The notes under the pieces: generated by a model
Database searches by the model: none
The model's input: only the letters and a program-made list of their open reading frames with translations
Told to the model about the DNA's origin: nothing
Source: Wolinella sp052170135
Lineage (GTDB): Bacteria; Campylobacterota; Campylobacteria; Campylobacterales; Helicobacteraceae
NCBI GenBank assembly: GCA_052170135.1
Contig: JBQNBC010000001.1
Coordinates: 248,001 to 312,000 of the forward strand
Direction: 5' to 3'
Length of the DNA stretch: 64,000 nt
Position numbers and translations under genes: made by a program
In this document: piece by piece, positions 54,366-63,292 of the stretch
Layout of the letters: each line of letters begins with the position of its first letter
Position numbering within the stretch: position 1 is the stretch's first letter

Positions 54366-54455
54366 TGGGGTTTTATCTATTCCTGTATAAGATTTAAGGC
54401 TATTTGGTGGCGATGATAGCTAACCAGAGCTAAATTTAAAGCAAAGAAAAAGCCG

Positions 54456-54965
54456 ATGAAATACCATCTTTTCATGTCTTATCTACTCTTACTTGGGGTT
54501 GCTAATGCAGATACGAATCTAGCACATGGCATTACTTTGAGCGTTGGAGATAATGCAAGAATAATCAAGCAAAATGGGCGTGCTTGGCTATTCTTAGATG
54601 GTGATGATGTTATGAGATTTGTAAGTGGAGAATCGCAAAGAGAAGGCGCGATAGAGAGGCTAAAAAATGGTGCTATTGAGACTGTATTTCATTCAAAAGA
54701 TGGTCGCATTAGCTACTATCATAGAAAGAGTGCGCCATCGCGACTAATTTTTAGGCTAGTGCCTCGTTCATATCGCCTTTATGAAGTGTTGAAAGCCACG
54801 CAAAGCACGCCGTTAAATAGTTGTGTTCTAATAAAGCGACAGCCACTAAGCTTGCATGCAAATAGCGAGATTCTTATCGAGCTTGACGGTGAAGTAAAAA
54901 ACAAAGATAAAGAGGCGCATGGCGGTGTGGATTCTGAGCTATTTCTTGAATGCGAGCTTGAGTGA
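54456..54965 (+). CDS. Exported protein of unknown function
   Basis: 169 residues. N-terminal signal peptide MKYHLFMSYLLLLGVANA with likely cleavage after ANA. The rest is soluble and beta-rich, with SVGDNARIIKQNGRAWLFLD early and two cysteines (one in NSCVLIKR, one in FLECELE) that could form a disulfide. I do not recognise a family. An AMIN-like envelope domain is a remote possibility. It lies between der and traT; an ATG at 54474 is an alternative start. Probably periplasmic. Confidence 0.65.
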   Translation: MKYHLFMSYLLLLGVANADTNLAHGITLSVGDNARIIKQNGRAWLFLDGDDVMRFVSGESQREGAIERLKNGAIETVFHSKDGRISYYHRKSAPSRLIFRLVPRSYRLYEVLKATQSTPLNSCVLIKRQPLSLHANSEILIELDGEVKNKDKEAHGGVDSELFLECELE

Positions 54966-54985
54966 TTATTAAAGCTATAAAGTAA

Positions 54986-54991
54986 TATAAT
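54986..54991 (+). promoter_or_regulatory. -10 element of traT
   Basis: TATAAT 36 bases before the TTG start of the TraT-like gene, with AAGGAG between. Confidence 0.55.
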
Positions 54992-55026
54992 CTACAACCT
55001 AAAGATTACTAAACAAGGAGCATATA

Positions 55027-55803
55027 TTGAATTTCTTAGCAAAAAGCACTATTGCACTAAGTACCGCGATGGTATTATTTACAGGGTGCGCGACCACTGA
55101 GCTTCAGACTAAAGTCCAGATGACGCAAAGTATTTTTGTCGATCCAGTAGCAAAGGATAAGCGTCTAATATTTGTCGCGATGAGAAATACAAGTGGGCAA
55201 AATATTAATCTAGAAAATCGCATAATTTCTGCTCTTCAAAGCAAGGGGTATACAGTAGTAGATGATCCAGACAAGGCGACATATATACTTATGGCAAATA
55301 TCCTTTACTGCGATAAAAAGCAAGAGAATAATGCTCTTGGTGCAGCTGGAGCTGGTGCAGCAACGGGTGCTACTATCGCTGCCTATAATAGAGGTGGTGT
55401 AGGTAATGCCGTGGCTGGTGCAGCAGCTGGCGCACTAATCGCTGGAATTGCAGGCAAGCTTACAGAGGATACAATCTATCAAATGCAAGTCGATGTGATG
55501 GTAAAGCAAAAAGCAAAAGGCAAAGTGATGGCTAACACAGGTGGCGTCGCAGGGCAAGCTAGTGTACAAGATGGTGGCAGGGCTGGATTCTTGAATCAGT
55601 TTGCTGGAAATATCGCTAATGCAAATGGTGGTGCACAAGTACGTGACAATCGAACAAATTATGCATCGCAGTCATATGAGAGTGATTACATCGAGAAACA
55701 GACATTACTATTTGCTGAGGCTACAAAGATGGGCTTAACTCTAGAGCAGGCTATCCCTACGCTAGAGCAGCAAATGGCAAATCAAATCGCTGGAATCTTC
55801 TAA
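55027..55803 (+). CDS. traT: TraT-like complement-resistance lipoprotein
   Basis: 258 residues, TTG start with AAGGAG upstream. Lipoprotein signal peptide with lipobox LFTGC (lipidated Cys21). Residues about 105-150 form two glycine/alanine-rich hydrophobic stretches (ALGAAGAGAATGATIAAY and AVAGAAAGALIAGIAG), the membrane segments of the TraT family. F-plasmid TraT gives surface exclusion and serum resistance; chromosomal copies in Campylobacterota are probably outer-membrane proteins of unclear role. It is a single gene with its own promoter and terminator. Confidence 0.88.
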   Translation: MNFLAKSTIALSTAMVLFTGCATTELQTKVQMTQSIFVDPVAKDKRLIFVAMRNTSGQNINLENRIISALQSKGYTVVDDPDKATYILMANILYCDKKQENNALGAAGAGAATGATIAAYNRGGVGNAVAGAAAGALIAGIAGKLTEDTIYQMQVDVMVKQKAKGKVMANTGGVAGQASVQDGGRAGFLNQFAGNIANANGGAQVRDNRTNYASQSYESDYIEKQTLLFAEATKMGLTLEQAIPTLEQQMANQIAGIF

Positions 55804-55819
55804 AAATATAGAAGACCAC

Positions 55820-55856
55820 ACATAGGAGAGCTGTAGAGTTCTCCTATGTTTTATAT
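55820..55856 (+). terminator. Rho-independent terminator of traT
   Basis: ACATAGGAGA (55820-55829) pairs perfectly with TCTCCTATGT (55840-55849) around a 10-base loop, followed by TTTAT. It lies 17 bases past the traT stop. Confidence 0.75.
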
Positions 55857-55980
55857 TTCGCTTTTGTCTTTGGGGCTTGCGCTTGCTCCCTGTATGTCTA
55901 TTTCTGCCTTCTGAGCTTTTTAAGCTATCAAGGTACATAAAACTTGATAATAATCAATGCTACTATGTCTAAGCCTCGCC

Positions 55981-55986
55981 TATAAT
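55981..55986 (+). promoter_or_regulatory. -10 element of the CopD-like gene
   Basis: TATAAT 23 bases before the ATG at 56009, with AAAAGGAG directly behind, so a very short leader. Confidence 0.45.
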
Positions 55987-56008
55987 CCACGTAAAAAGGA
56001 GTTTTACA

Positions 56009-56443
56009 ATGGGAAATTTAGATATTTGGCTACTAACTGTCCATCTATTTTGTGCGACACTGTTTATCGGGACAGTCTTCTTTTGGACTTTTATAATCGA
56101 TGTGGTGAGAAACAACAATCCACAGCTCGATCTTGATGAGGCAGAGACACTATTTTCACGCCGTATACGTCCTATAATGAGTGTGAATGTCACGATTTTG
56201 CTATTCACCGGGCTGGCACTTTTTTACAATCGTCATGCTGCGCTTAAGGGGTTTGATACACTATATGCCTATGCGCTGAGTTTTAAGGGGTTGCTTGGTA
56301 TTGCAGGGATTCTTGCATTCTATTTTATGCCACAGATTATGAAGCTTTTTAAAAACAAAATGCACGCACACGATATAGCCCACTACGTGCTTTTTGGCAT
56401 TATGATAGCAATTGTAATTTTGGCAAAAATGCTCTATTTGTGA
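56009..56443 (+). CDS. CopD-like four-helix membrane protein
   Basis: 144 residues with four hydrophobic spans (about 5-28, 52-70, 82-105 and 122-142). Conserved-looking histidines are His12 (LLTVHLFCATLFIG) in helix 1 and HDIAHY before helix 4, resembling the CopD / DUF2269 type, some of which bind haem or copper. No partner gene is nearby. Function not established. Confidence 0.65.
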   Translation: MGNLDIWLLTVHLFCATLFIGTVFFWTFIIDVVRNNNPQLDLDEAETLFSRRIRPIMSVNVTILLFTGLALFYNRHAALKGFDTLYAYALSFKGLLGIAGILAFYFMPQIMKLFKNKMHAHDIAHYVLFGIMIAIVILAKMLYL

Positions 56444-56459
56444 GAAACTAAAATCGTCG

Positions 56460-56488
56460 CGAGAATCTTATTTGTGCTTGGATTCTCG
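56460..56488 (+). terminator. Hairpin behind the CopD-like gene
   Basis: CGAGAATC (56460-56467) pairs with GATTCTCG (56481-56488) over a 13-base loop, followed by TTGCTTTATT. Probable terminator. The rest of the gap up to 56698 holds nothing convincing. Confidence 0.5.
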
Positions 56489-56698
56489 TTGCTTTATTCA
56501 TGCTATAGCGCAAAGTCTAAAACGCATAGGATTTTCTTCCAATAAAGCCCTTTTTTTAAGTTATATAGCATTCTTGTGAGAATCAAGCCATGACAAAGCT
56601 ACTAAAAGTTATCAAAGCATCATCGCTGGGAATCCTAAACCGCCAAAGCATGCTCAAATCATCAGCTAAATTAGCATTAAGAGGCAATCCAACACTTG

Positions 56699-58618
56699 TT
56701 AGAAAATCAGATTTTGCTCCTCGATACCCGGTGAGTCCTCTTTTGGCTTTGAAATCTCCGTGTAGTAGTAGAGCTCTCCATCTTTTATGATGCGATGGAC
56801 ATTTTTTGGGATCTCAAATTCACGTTTGATTCCTGGCTCTATCTTTAAGAGACGCTCAAAAAAGTATGAAAATGCTGGTGCAGCCGCTACGCCACCAGTT
56901 TCATTGTGCCCTATTGGCGTGTTGTCATCTCGTCCATACCAGACTATTGCCTGTATATTTGGGGTAAATCCACAAAACCATGCATCGACATTTTCGTTTG
57001 TAGAGCCAGTTTTGCCTGCTACCTCGATTCCATTTACGCGTGCGCGTCGTCCCGTGCCTTTGTTGACAGCATCACGTAAAATATCAACAGTAAGGAAGCT
57101 TTGCTCAGGTGATGTGATAGTCTGCCCTTCTGGCTCGAATGTAACCACCTGTCCACGACTATCAGTAACGCTATAAATTAGCCGTGGGCGCATCATCGTG
57201 CCATAGTTCGAAAAAATAGTATATGACGCGCTCATCTCAAGTGGAGAGATTCCAAAGCTACCAAGCGCAATGGAGAGATTCTTCGGTATATTGGAGAATC
57301 CATAAGTTAGGCTTTTACGATAGATTCTCTCAAAGCCAACCTCTTCAACAAGATTTATAGTGGCGAGGTTTAGTGATTTTATTAGAGCCTCTTTTAGCGG
57401 GACAATCCCATTAAAAGAGTTTCCATAATTTTTTGGCTGCCACACTTTGGCTTGGTTGTTTACGGTGTATTCGTATGTGCGCGCAATGTCAGCTAGTGGT
57501 GAATTTGTAGCGTAGCCTAAATCAAGCGCGCTTTGGTATATGAATGGCTTAAAGCTACTTCCAGGCTGCCTTTTGCTCTGTGTAGCGCGGTTAAAGCTAC
57601 TTTGTTTGTAGTCTATGCCTCCGACCATGGCTAGTATATTTCCGGTGCGATTCTCTGTGACGACTATCGCTCCATTGAGGGAATCGAAATTAGCTTTTTT
57701 GTGTCGCGCCTTAATCTGCTCATAGCCAAAAAGTAGTGCTTCTTTTGCGATCTCTTGATAATCAAGATCGATATTTAGCCTAATGGTGTAACCCCCGCTT
57801 TTTAGATCTTCAATGTAGCGTAGCTCCTTTAACATCTCATCAATCACGTATGGAGCGATATTTTGCGTTAGCGTATCGTTGTGGACTATTGGTACTTCAC
57901 CGACAGAAGAATCTAGCTCCTCATCTGTTATCCAGCCCAAAGAGTGCATGCGTTGTAGGATGTTATTGGCGCGTCCTAAGGAAAATTCTAGATTCTTTGT
58001 CGGGTCATAAAAGCTCGGTGCACGTGGTAGCCCGACTAGAATCGCAATTTCTTTTAGACTTAGTCTATCCATCTCTTTTTTAAAATAACCCTTTGCTGCT
58101 GCCTTGATTCCATAGTATCCATGCCCAAAATATGTGTGATTTAAATATCGTTCTAAAATCTCCTCTTTGCTTAGAACCGTCTCAAGTCGTATGGCGAGTA
58201 GTGCCTCTTTTAGCTTGCGCTCTAAGCTTTTTTCGCGTGTTAGAGCTACATTTTTTATCAGCTGCTGTGTTATCGTGCTACCGCCCTCGACGTAGCGACC
58301 GCTTTTAATATTTTTGACCATTGCGCGTGAAATGGCATCTAGATTTATCCCAGAATGCTCAAAAAATAGTGTATCTTCTACCGCAGCTAATGCCTCGATA
58401 ATGCGCGCAGGAATCTCGCTAAAAGGTGAGTAGAAACGAAACTCCTCATCAAAGAGATTTGCGACAAGACGCCCCTTTCTATCTAGTACCTGTGTTGTTA
58501 TCGGTGATTCATAATGGACTATTTTCTCGACTTCAAAGCGCACATCATTGTAGAGTTTTGCGATGAAAATCGCCCCGCTAAGTACCATAGCGACAAAAAG
58601 AACAAAAATATACTTCAC
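56699..58618 (-). CDS. mrcA: Penicillin-binding protein 1A (bifunctional)
   Basis: 639 residues. Membrane anchor at about 3-22. GT51 glycosyltransferase domain with E81-D82 in VEDTLFFEHSG and EGGSTITQQLIKN. The transpeptidase domain has S354-x-x-K357 (RQPGSSFKPF) and KTGSTNENVDAWFCG. Class A PBP that polymerises and cross-links peptidoglycan. The ATG overlaps the bioF stop by 4 bases. Confidence 0.94.
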   Translation of the reverse strand: MKYIFVLFVAMVLSGAIFIAKLYNDVRFEVEKIVHYESPITTQVLDRKGRLVANLFDEEFRFYSPFSEIPARIIEALAAVEDTLFFEHSGINLDAISRAMVKNIKSGRYVEGGSTITQQLIKNVALTREKSLERKLKEALLAIRLETVLSKEEILERYLNHTYFGHGYYGIKAAAKGYFKKEMDRLSLKEIAILVGLPRAPSFYDPTKNLEFSLGRANNILQRMHSLGWITDEELDSSVGEVPIVHNDTLTQNIAPYVIDEMLKELRYIEDLKSGGYTIRLNIDLDYQEIAKEALLFGYEQIKARHKKANFDSLNGAIVVTENRTGNILAMVGGIDYKQSSFNRATQSKRQPGSSFKPFIYQSALDLGYATNSPLADIARTYEYTVNNQAKVWQPKNYGNSFNGIVPLKEALIKSLNLATINLVEEVGFERIYRKSLTYGFSNIPKNLSIALGSFGISPLEMSASYTIFSNYGTMMRPRLIYSVTDSRGQVVTFEPEGQTITSPEQSFLTVDILRDAVNKGTGRRARVNGIEVAGKTGSTNENVDAWFCGFTPNIQAIVWYGRDDNTPIGHNETGGVAAAPAFSYFFERLLKIEPGIKREFEIPKNVHRIIKDGELYYYTEISKPKEDSPGIEEQNLIF

Positions 58619-59718
58619 GATTCCAGCCTTGAATACTCTTTTATTTTTTCACATAGCATGGCAGTTTCAGAGAGCTTGTTTGCGCATCTTAAAATGACAC
58701 GCAAAATAGGCACTTCTACTGTTGGCTTTCTAATTGCGCCGACCAAAAATCCAGACTCGCGAAGCTTCTTTGAAACATTTAAAGCTTGCTCGCCACTCTC
58801 TATTGGATAAGCAAGAATTGGCGAGGAGAGATTTAGCGAGAGCGAAAGCGAGGCGATATTCTGCCTTGCTTCCAGTTTTTCGCGTAGTTTTTGGCTATTT
58901 TTTTGGATGTAGAGAAAGTTGCTAAATCCAAGAGAAGAATCTAGGAGAGATAAAGCCGTGGTGTAGATTATGCTTTTGGCACGATTCTCGAGGAAGCATA
59001 CTATATCTTCACTCGCTAAGATATATGCACCATAGCTTGCGTATGCTTTGCTTAGCGTGCCTAGCTTGATGTAGTTTGGTGTGCGCACCATGTCATAGTG
59101 GTCAAAATATCCCAGGAGATTTGCCCCTATTGTTCCACTGCTGTGCGCTTCGTCGACTATCAAAATTGCATCGTAAAAATCCGCAATTTGTGCAAACTCC
59201 TTTTTTGCAATTGTCCCGCTCATCGAGTAGACACCCTCAATTGCGATTATGATTCTCCCTTTTGGGCGGTGCTTTTCTAGTGCTTCTAGCAGGCTATTTG
59301 GGTCGTTGTGTTCGAAAAACACTGCTCGCTCGCCAAGAAGTCTTGTTGCTAGCTTACCGCTAGCGTGGTAGTCTTTATCCATGAAAAGAACGTCATTTGC
59401 ACGCACAAGCGATTCAATTAGTGCGATATTTGCCAAAAATCCACTTCCAAGCAAAATTCCCCGCTCAAATCCATTTATGCGAGCTAGTGCCTCTTCAAAC
59501 TTCGCATGTATCTCTGTGTAGCCATTTACTAAAAGCGATGCTTTTGGAGAGTGAAATCCAAGCTTTTCCACGCGTTCTATCGCCTCGCGCAGTAGTTTTG
59601 GTTTTGTAGATAGCCCTAGATAGTCATTTGATGCAAAGTCTATGAGATTTTTATCCCAAATTTTGCGTTCCCTTAGACGATTTGCCGCGCGAATTGCGGC
59701 TAATTCCTTTTCATACAT
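58615..59718 (-). CDS. bioF: 8-amino-7-oxononanoate synthase (BioF-like)
   Basis: PLP enzyme of the alpha-oxoamine synthase family; 367 residues from the ATG at 59718 (MYEKELAAIRAANRL). A TTG further up at 59751 would add 11 residues. The PLP lysine is K224 in LGTLSKAYASYGAY, and IVDEAHSSGTIG and ASNDYLGLS are conserved. The second-substrate choice (pimeloyl-ACP/CoA for biotin versus acetyl-CoA) cannot be read directly, but epsilonproteobacterial members next to pbp genes are usually called BioF. No other biotin gene is in the window. Confidence 0.85.
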   Translation of the reverse strand: MYEKELAAIRAANRLRERKIWDKNLIDFASNDYLGLSTKPKLLREAIERVEKLGFHSPKASLLVNGYTEIHAKFEEALARINGFERGILLGSGFLANIALIESLVRANDVLFMDKDYHASGKLATRLLGERAVFFEHNDPNSLLEALEKHRPKGRIIIAIEGVYSMSGTIAKKEFAQIADFYDAILIVDEAHSSGTIGANLLGYFDHYDMVRTPNYIKLGTLSKAYASYGAYILASEDIVCFLENRAKSIIYTTALSLLDSSLGFSNFLYIQKNSQKLREKLEARQNIASLSLSLNLSSPILAYPIESGEQALNVSKKLRESGFLVGAIRKPTVEVPILRVILRCANKLSETAMLCEKIKEYSRLES

Positions 59719-59766
59719 GCTTATTTTTGTTTGGATTCTTAATGAAATCAATATAGAGAATCGTGT

Positions 59767-60459
59767 TCACTCGCCAGTCCAGTGGAAGCGATAACCAACG
59801 CCTGAAAAGTTTTTGACAATGTCTTGAAAACTCTTTTTCCGAATGCTGTTTATATGCATTCTAAGCGCGTCAAGCGTCATAGGCGAAGAGCCCCAAATGC
59901 GACTTTGAAACTCCTCGTACGAGACGTGATTGCCACGATTTTTGATTAAAAGATCGAGAATTTTCGTCTCTTTTCTTGTTAGCTCGATACTATTTCCTAA
60001 GCGATAGAGCCTCTGCGTGCGAGTGTGGTAGCTAAACTCGTCGTTGATTGCGATAACACTCTCTGCCATCGTGCGCTTTGCATTTGCCAAAAGCACAATG
60101 AATAGCTCATCAAGATCAATTGGCTTTTTGAGCAGTGAGCAGGCGTTTATATTGAAAGATGAGAGGAGATTCTCCTCTGTGCCAAATGCTGTGATGATAA
60201 GAATCGGCGTGTCTTTGCTTATGGCGCGTATCTCTTGTGCCATTTTTATTCCGTTTAGCTCTGGGAGATTTATATCTGTAATAACTATGTGAGGGGACTT
60301 TTCTCTATATAGCGAAAGCCCCTCTATACCATTGCTGGCACAGTAAATCTCTTTACAACGACGAGTGAGCGGACAACTAATCGCCTCGCGCAGTGACGCA
60401 TCGTCTTCAACAAGAAGAATCGTAGTCTCTTTTAGCGTATCAAGAATATCGTTATTCAC
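59767..60459 (-). CDS. OmpR-family response regulator
   Basis: 230 residues from a GTG at 60459 (VNNDILDTLKETTILLVEDD) with AGG upstream; a longer frame opens at 60546 but would overlap the divergent kinase start. The receiver domain has E18-D19-D20, phospho-acceptor D62 (VITDINLPELNG), Thr (ITAFG) and Lys (LLKKPIDL). The winged-helix DNA-binding domain is C-terminal and ends VGYRFHWTGE. It is head-to-head with a soluble kinase, so the two are likely partners and coregulated. Confidence 0.88.
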   Translation of the reverse strand: MNNDILDTLKETTILLVEDDASLREAISCPLTRRCKEIYCASNGIEGLSLYREKSPHIVITDINLPELNGIKMAQEIRAISKDTPILIITAFGTEENLLSSFNINACSLLKKPIDLDELFIVLLANAKRTMAESVIAINDEFSYHTRTQRLYRLGNSIELTRKETKILDLLIKNRGNHVSYEEFQSRIWGSSPMTLDALRMHINSIRKKSFQDIVKNFSGVGYRFHWTGE

Positions 60460-60544
60460 GGTTATCTGCCTATTTGAAGTGGATTGGATTATAATTAGCA
60501 CAACCTTAAAAATAAAGCCTGATTTTGGCAGAAAGAGTGAATGC

Positions 60545-61561
60545 ATGCCTTTTGTAAAGCAAGGTATTAGATTTTATGAGACGATTCTTGAGTGCGTTTC
60601 TCAGGCGATATTGGTATTTGAGGTGGATAGCGGGGGCGCATTTTCAGTGCTTGTCTATGCAAATGATTGTGCTAAGAAGAATCTAGGCAACCTAGAAACT
60701 ATGGAGTCAGCACATCTGCATGAAATAATCAATGAGTGCGACAACAAGAGAGTAAATGAGTTTGAGATTGATGGGATTCTTTATAGGGCGGTCTATTTTG
60801 ATAATGGAGTGGAATCGCTGGAATTTAAGAATCTATTAGACAGTAATCGCATGGTGAGAATGGGCGAAATGGTCGGCGCGATAACTCACCAGTGGCGGCA
60901 ACCGCTGAGCTCGATAAAGCTCCTGGCGCATGACCTTTTGGAGGCGCATAGATTTAATGAGCTAACGCTTGGCTATCTAGCGAGTATAAAGCATGATATA
61001 TCATGCCATGTGGACTATTTGTCGTTTACAATTGATGATTTTTGTGATTTTTACAAAGTCGATAGAGAAAAGAAGCAAATTGAGCTTTCACGCACCATAA
61101 AAGAGGTGATGCGCCTAGTCTCCTCGCAGCTACAGTTGGCAGGCATAAAGACAGAGTTACTGTTGCCTCGTGATGAGGTTTTTATCAGTGGGTATCCAAA
61201 TGAGCTAAAGCAGGTGTTTTTGAACATCATCGCAAATTCAAAAGAGGCTTTATTTGGTAGGGCTGAGATTGATGGCAGCTTTGATATGGAGATAAAAGTC
61301 TCTTTATTTGATGAGCCAGAGTGTGTTCGTATTGTCTTTAGTGATAATGGACTAGGAATCCAAGATGATCAGCGTGATAAAATCTTTGAGCACGGGCATA
61401 CAAGTAGTGGGCATAGAGGCGGGATGGGGCTTGGTCTATTTTTAGCGGAGAAAATTCTCAAGAAGAGCTTTAATGCAGAGATTTTGCTCAAAAACTCCGC
61501 GAAACCCACGGAGTTTGAGCTACGATTCCCTATGCGCGCGAACCAGGGAAGTCGTGGATAA
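60545..61561 (+). CDS. Soluble histidine kinase
   Basis: 338 residues from the ATG at 60545 (MPFVKQGIRFYETILECV), preceded by AAAGAG. The open frame extends upstream to 60365, but that part overlaps the divergent regulator. No membrane span. A small PAS-like N-terminal sensor (about 8-95) precedes the H-box H115 (GAITHQWRQPLSS), the HQWRQPL form common in Campylobacterota. The HATPase domain has NIIANSKEAL, FSDNGLGI and GMGLGLFLAEKIL. Cytoplasmic sensing is implied. The 3' end overlaps the convergent oxidoreductase gene by 32 bases. Confidence 0.88.
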   Translation: MPFVKQGIRFYETILECVSQAILVFEVDSGGAFSVLVYANDCAKKNLGNLETMESAHLHEIINECDNKRVNEFEIDGILYRAVYFDNGVESLEFKNLLDSNRMVRMGEMVGAITHQWRQPLSSIKLLAHDLLEAHRFNELTLGYLASIKHDISCHVDYLSFTIDDFCDFYKVDREKKQIELSRTIKEVMRLVSSQLQLAGIKTELLLPRDEVFISGYPNELKQVFLNIIANSKEALFGRAEIDGSFDMEIKVSLFDEPECVRIVFSDNGLGIQDDQRDKIFEHGHTSSGHRGGMGLGLFLAEKILKKSFNAEILLKNSAKPTEFELRFPMRANQGSRG

Positions 61562-62129
61562 TGGCGACTTTGCCTGCGATGTCACTAAGAATCGCACAAG
61601 CGCTTTCCACACCTGAGCCAGAAGCGCAAGCGAACATTGTAGTAACACCAGCAACTAGCCCAGCGGCATAGACTCCGCTTTTGACTTCGTTTCGTCCTGT
61701 AGTTTTGAGCGCGACCATGCCATCACGTGGCATTAGTGTGTGTGGCACGACGGTAGCACCTTCAAGTGCAATCTCAAACTTGTGTGCACCAGTAGCTAGA
61801 ATCACATACTTAGCACTATAAGAATCCGAACCACCCTTTAACGTGAATGCACCCTTTTGTCCAGAAATCTCGACAACCTCATCTTGGACTATTTGGGCAT
61901 TTTTGCATTCAGCAACTTGTGCATTTAGTGATGCAAGAGCATCTTTGCCTGCGATTCCCTGCTTTAGCATCGGTACATTGTAGAGCTCAGCTTTTAGTAA
62001 GTCTGATTTTTGTGCGTCTATTACTACCACTTTTAGGGGCTCCCAGCCTTTTACGCCTTCGAGGGTCGCAAGTGTAAGAGCTGCGCTAAGTCCAGCAACA
62101 CCGCCACCAACAATCGCTACATCATACAT
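61530..62129 (-). CDS. FAD-dependent pyridine-nucleotide oxidoreductase, small
   Basis: 199 residues. FAD-binding GxGxxG motif VAIVGGGVAGLSAALTL at the N-terminus and a second Rossmann-type signature VILATGAHK (about 110-118). The C-terminal GVYAAGLVAGVTTMFACASG is a thioredoxin-reductase-like FAD-closing motif. No CxxC redox pair is present and the NAD(P)H domain is largely missing, so it is not a classic TrxR. Substrate unknown. Confidence 0.7.
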   Translation of the reverse strand: MYDVAIVGGGVAGLSAALTLATLEGVKGWEPLKVVVIDAQKSDLLKAELYNVPMLKQGIAGKDALASLNAQVAECKNAQIVQDEVVEISGQKGAFTLKGGSDSYSAKYVILATGAHKFEIALEGATVVPHTLMPRDGMVALKTTGRNEVKSGVYAAGLVAGVTTMFACASGSGVESACAILSDIAGKVAIIHDFPGSRA

Positions 62130-62191
62130 AATAAACTCCTTATTGGTTGATAAAGTAGGGATTATAGGCTAGGAATCTTACAAATGCCTGA

Positions 62192-62512
62192 CTACTCCAG
62201 CGACTCAAGCGGGCAGTTTTTCATCGCTGCCTCTCCAAATATTTTGCAATATTCGCAGTAGAGACAGCTCACACTTCGCTTAGAGCAGACAACTGGAATA
62301 TTGCGTTTTTTTGCTTCACCACGGAATTTTTTCATTGTATTGTGGTTTAGGAAATTTGTTAAAAGCACGAGGCAATCTGTGTTTTGTGGAATCGTCTTGC
62401 GATTGACACTCTCACGTCTTCCATCCCAGTGTGAAATATCATTACAACCAAGATTCTCCAGCACTGCTCTGATTGGCGTAATCTCATCTCCACCAATGAC
62501 CAAAACTGACAT
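62192..62512 (-). CDS. DUF2325 family protein
   Basis: 106 residues. Opens MSVLVIGGDEITPIRAVLEN, with a SHWDGRRE motif and the LVLLTNFLNHNTM segment typical of DUF2325. The C-terminus carries a cysteine cluster (C89, C92 and C95-type spacing in SCLYCEYCK, then KNC), which suggests metal or redox function. Family members are unassigned; some lie with metal or redox genes. It lies 62 bases upstream of the FAD enzyme, probably in one unit. Confidence 0.8.
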   Translation of the reverse strand: MSVLVIGGDEITPIRAVLENLGCNDISHWDGRRESVNRKTIPQNTDCLVLLTNFLNHNTMKKFRGEAKKRNIPVVCSKRSVSCLYCEYCKIFGEAAMKNCPLESLE

Positions 62513-62915
62513 TATCCATCCTTTAAATTCTTTTATAATGCTTTGATAACACCGTGACTATGTTGAGACTCAGTGTTAAAGTTTGAGAAGTCTAGCCAAA
62601 AAAGTGTAAATTGTCAATAATAGAAACTATTCTTATTTATATAGCCTCTTATTCTCTATGTGATTGTAAATTTATTGTTGATGTGGTGGAGTTGCGCTTT
62701 TCATAGTCGCTTTAATAAAGGTGCCATGTCATCGTCAATATTTGCTATGCTCAAGAAAATGTAAACAGCGCAGAAGACTCTATTGATTCTTGCCAAATGT
62801 GTTACAATCAGCCCATTATGCGCGCATTTGTGGCACTTTAAGCTAGCTATATTCTTGGTTAAGTATTAAAGAACTACAAATAGCGTATAAAAACACTACT
62901 TTAAAGGAAGCCAAA
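62513..62915. other. Intergenic stretch DUF2325-comEA
   Basis: 403 bases without a credible gene on either strand. It must hold the promoters of both divergent genes. -10-like boxes toward comEA are TACAAT preceded by TGT (62803-62808) and TATAAA (62886-62891). A small inverted repeat TAACAC...GTGTTA surrounds about 62550-62575. No RNA gene recognised. Confidence 0.4.
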
Positions 62916-63215
62916 ATGAGAAAAATAGTAGCACTTGTCTTTTTGCTTAGCGCGTGGTTGATGGCGGCAGTAAACCTGAATACAGCTAGCAAAGAGGAGC
63001 TTATGAAGATTAAAGGAATAGGCGAAAAGAAAGCTGATGCCATCATTGAGTATCGCACGAAAAATGGCAACTTTAAGAGCGTTGATGATTTGCAAAGCGT
63101 CAATGGCTTTGGAAAGAAAAGCGTAGATGCGATACGCGATGAGCTAGAGGTTGGTACTGCAAAGAAAGAAGCCGTAAAAACACCAAAACAAGATGGTGAA
63201 AAGAGAGCCAAATAG
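62916..63215 (+). CDS. comEA: ComEA-like helix-hairpin-helix DNA-binding protein
   Basis: 99 residues. Signal peptide MRKIVALVFLLSAWLMA, then two HhH motifs (NLNTASKEELMKIKGIGEKK and SVNGFGKKSVDAIRDEL), and a Lys-rich tail. Periplasmic DNA-binding competence proteins of this size (ComEA/ComH-like) pull incoming DNA into the periplasm. This would be the uptake component in a cell that has acquired neisserial DNA. An AAAGGAAG ribosome binding site precedes the ATG. Confidence 0.82.
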   Translation: MRKIVALVFLLSAWLMAAVNLNTASKEELMKIKGIGEKKADAIIEYRTKNGNFKSVDDLQSVNGFGKKSVDAIRDELEVGTAKKEAVKTPKQDGEKRAK

Positions 63216-63262
63216 GGCTTGGTATAGGACTTAGTTCCAGCAAATTATTGCTAAGAGCTTCT

Positions 63263-63292
63263 CGGGGCTTAAGATATAGCCCCGGTGTGATT
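63263..63292 (+). terminator. Terminator of comEA
   Basis: CGGGGCT (63263-63269) pairs with AGCCCCG (63278-63284) over an 8-base loop, followed by GTGTGATTTT. A GC-rich stem in an AT-rich region. Confidence 0.55.

Noticed and set aside
55027..55803. TraT as a sign of a conjugative plasmid integrated here
   Set aside because: No other transfer gene is nearby, the gene has ordinary host features, and chromosomal TraT-like lipoproteins occur in Campylobacterota.
56590..56790. 66-residue plus-strand frame between the CopD-like gene and mrcA
   Set aside because: Its 3' half is antisense to mrcA, it has no good ribosome binding site and no recognisable sequence.
60365..60544. N-terminal extension of the soluble kinase
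   Set aside because: Antisense to the divergent response regulator; the ATG at 60545 fits the end of the intergenic region.
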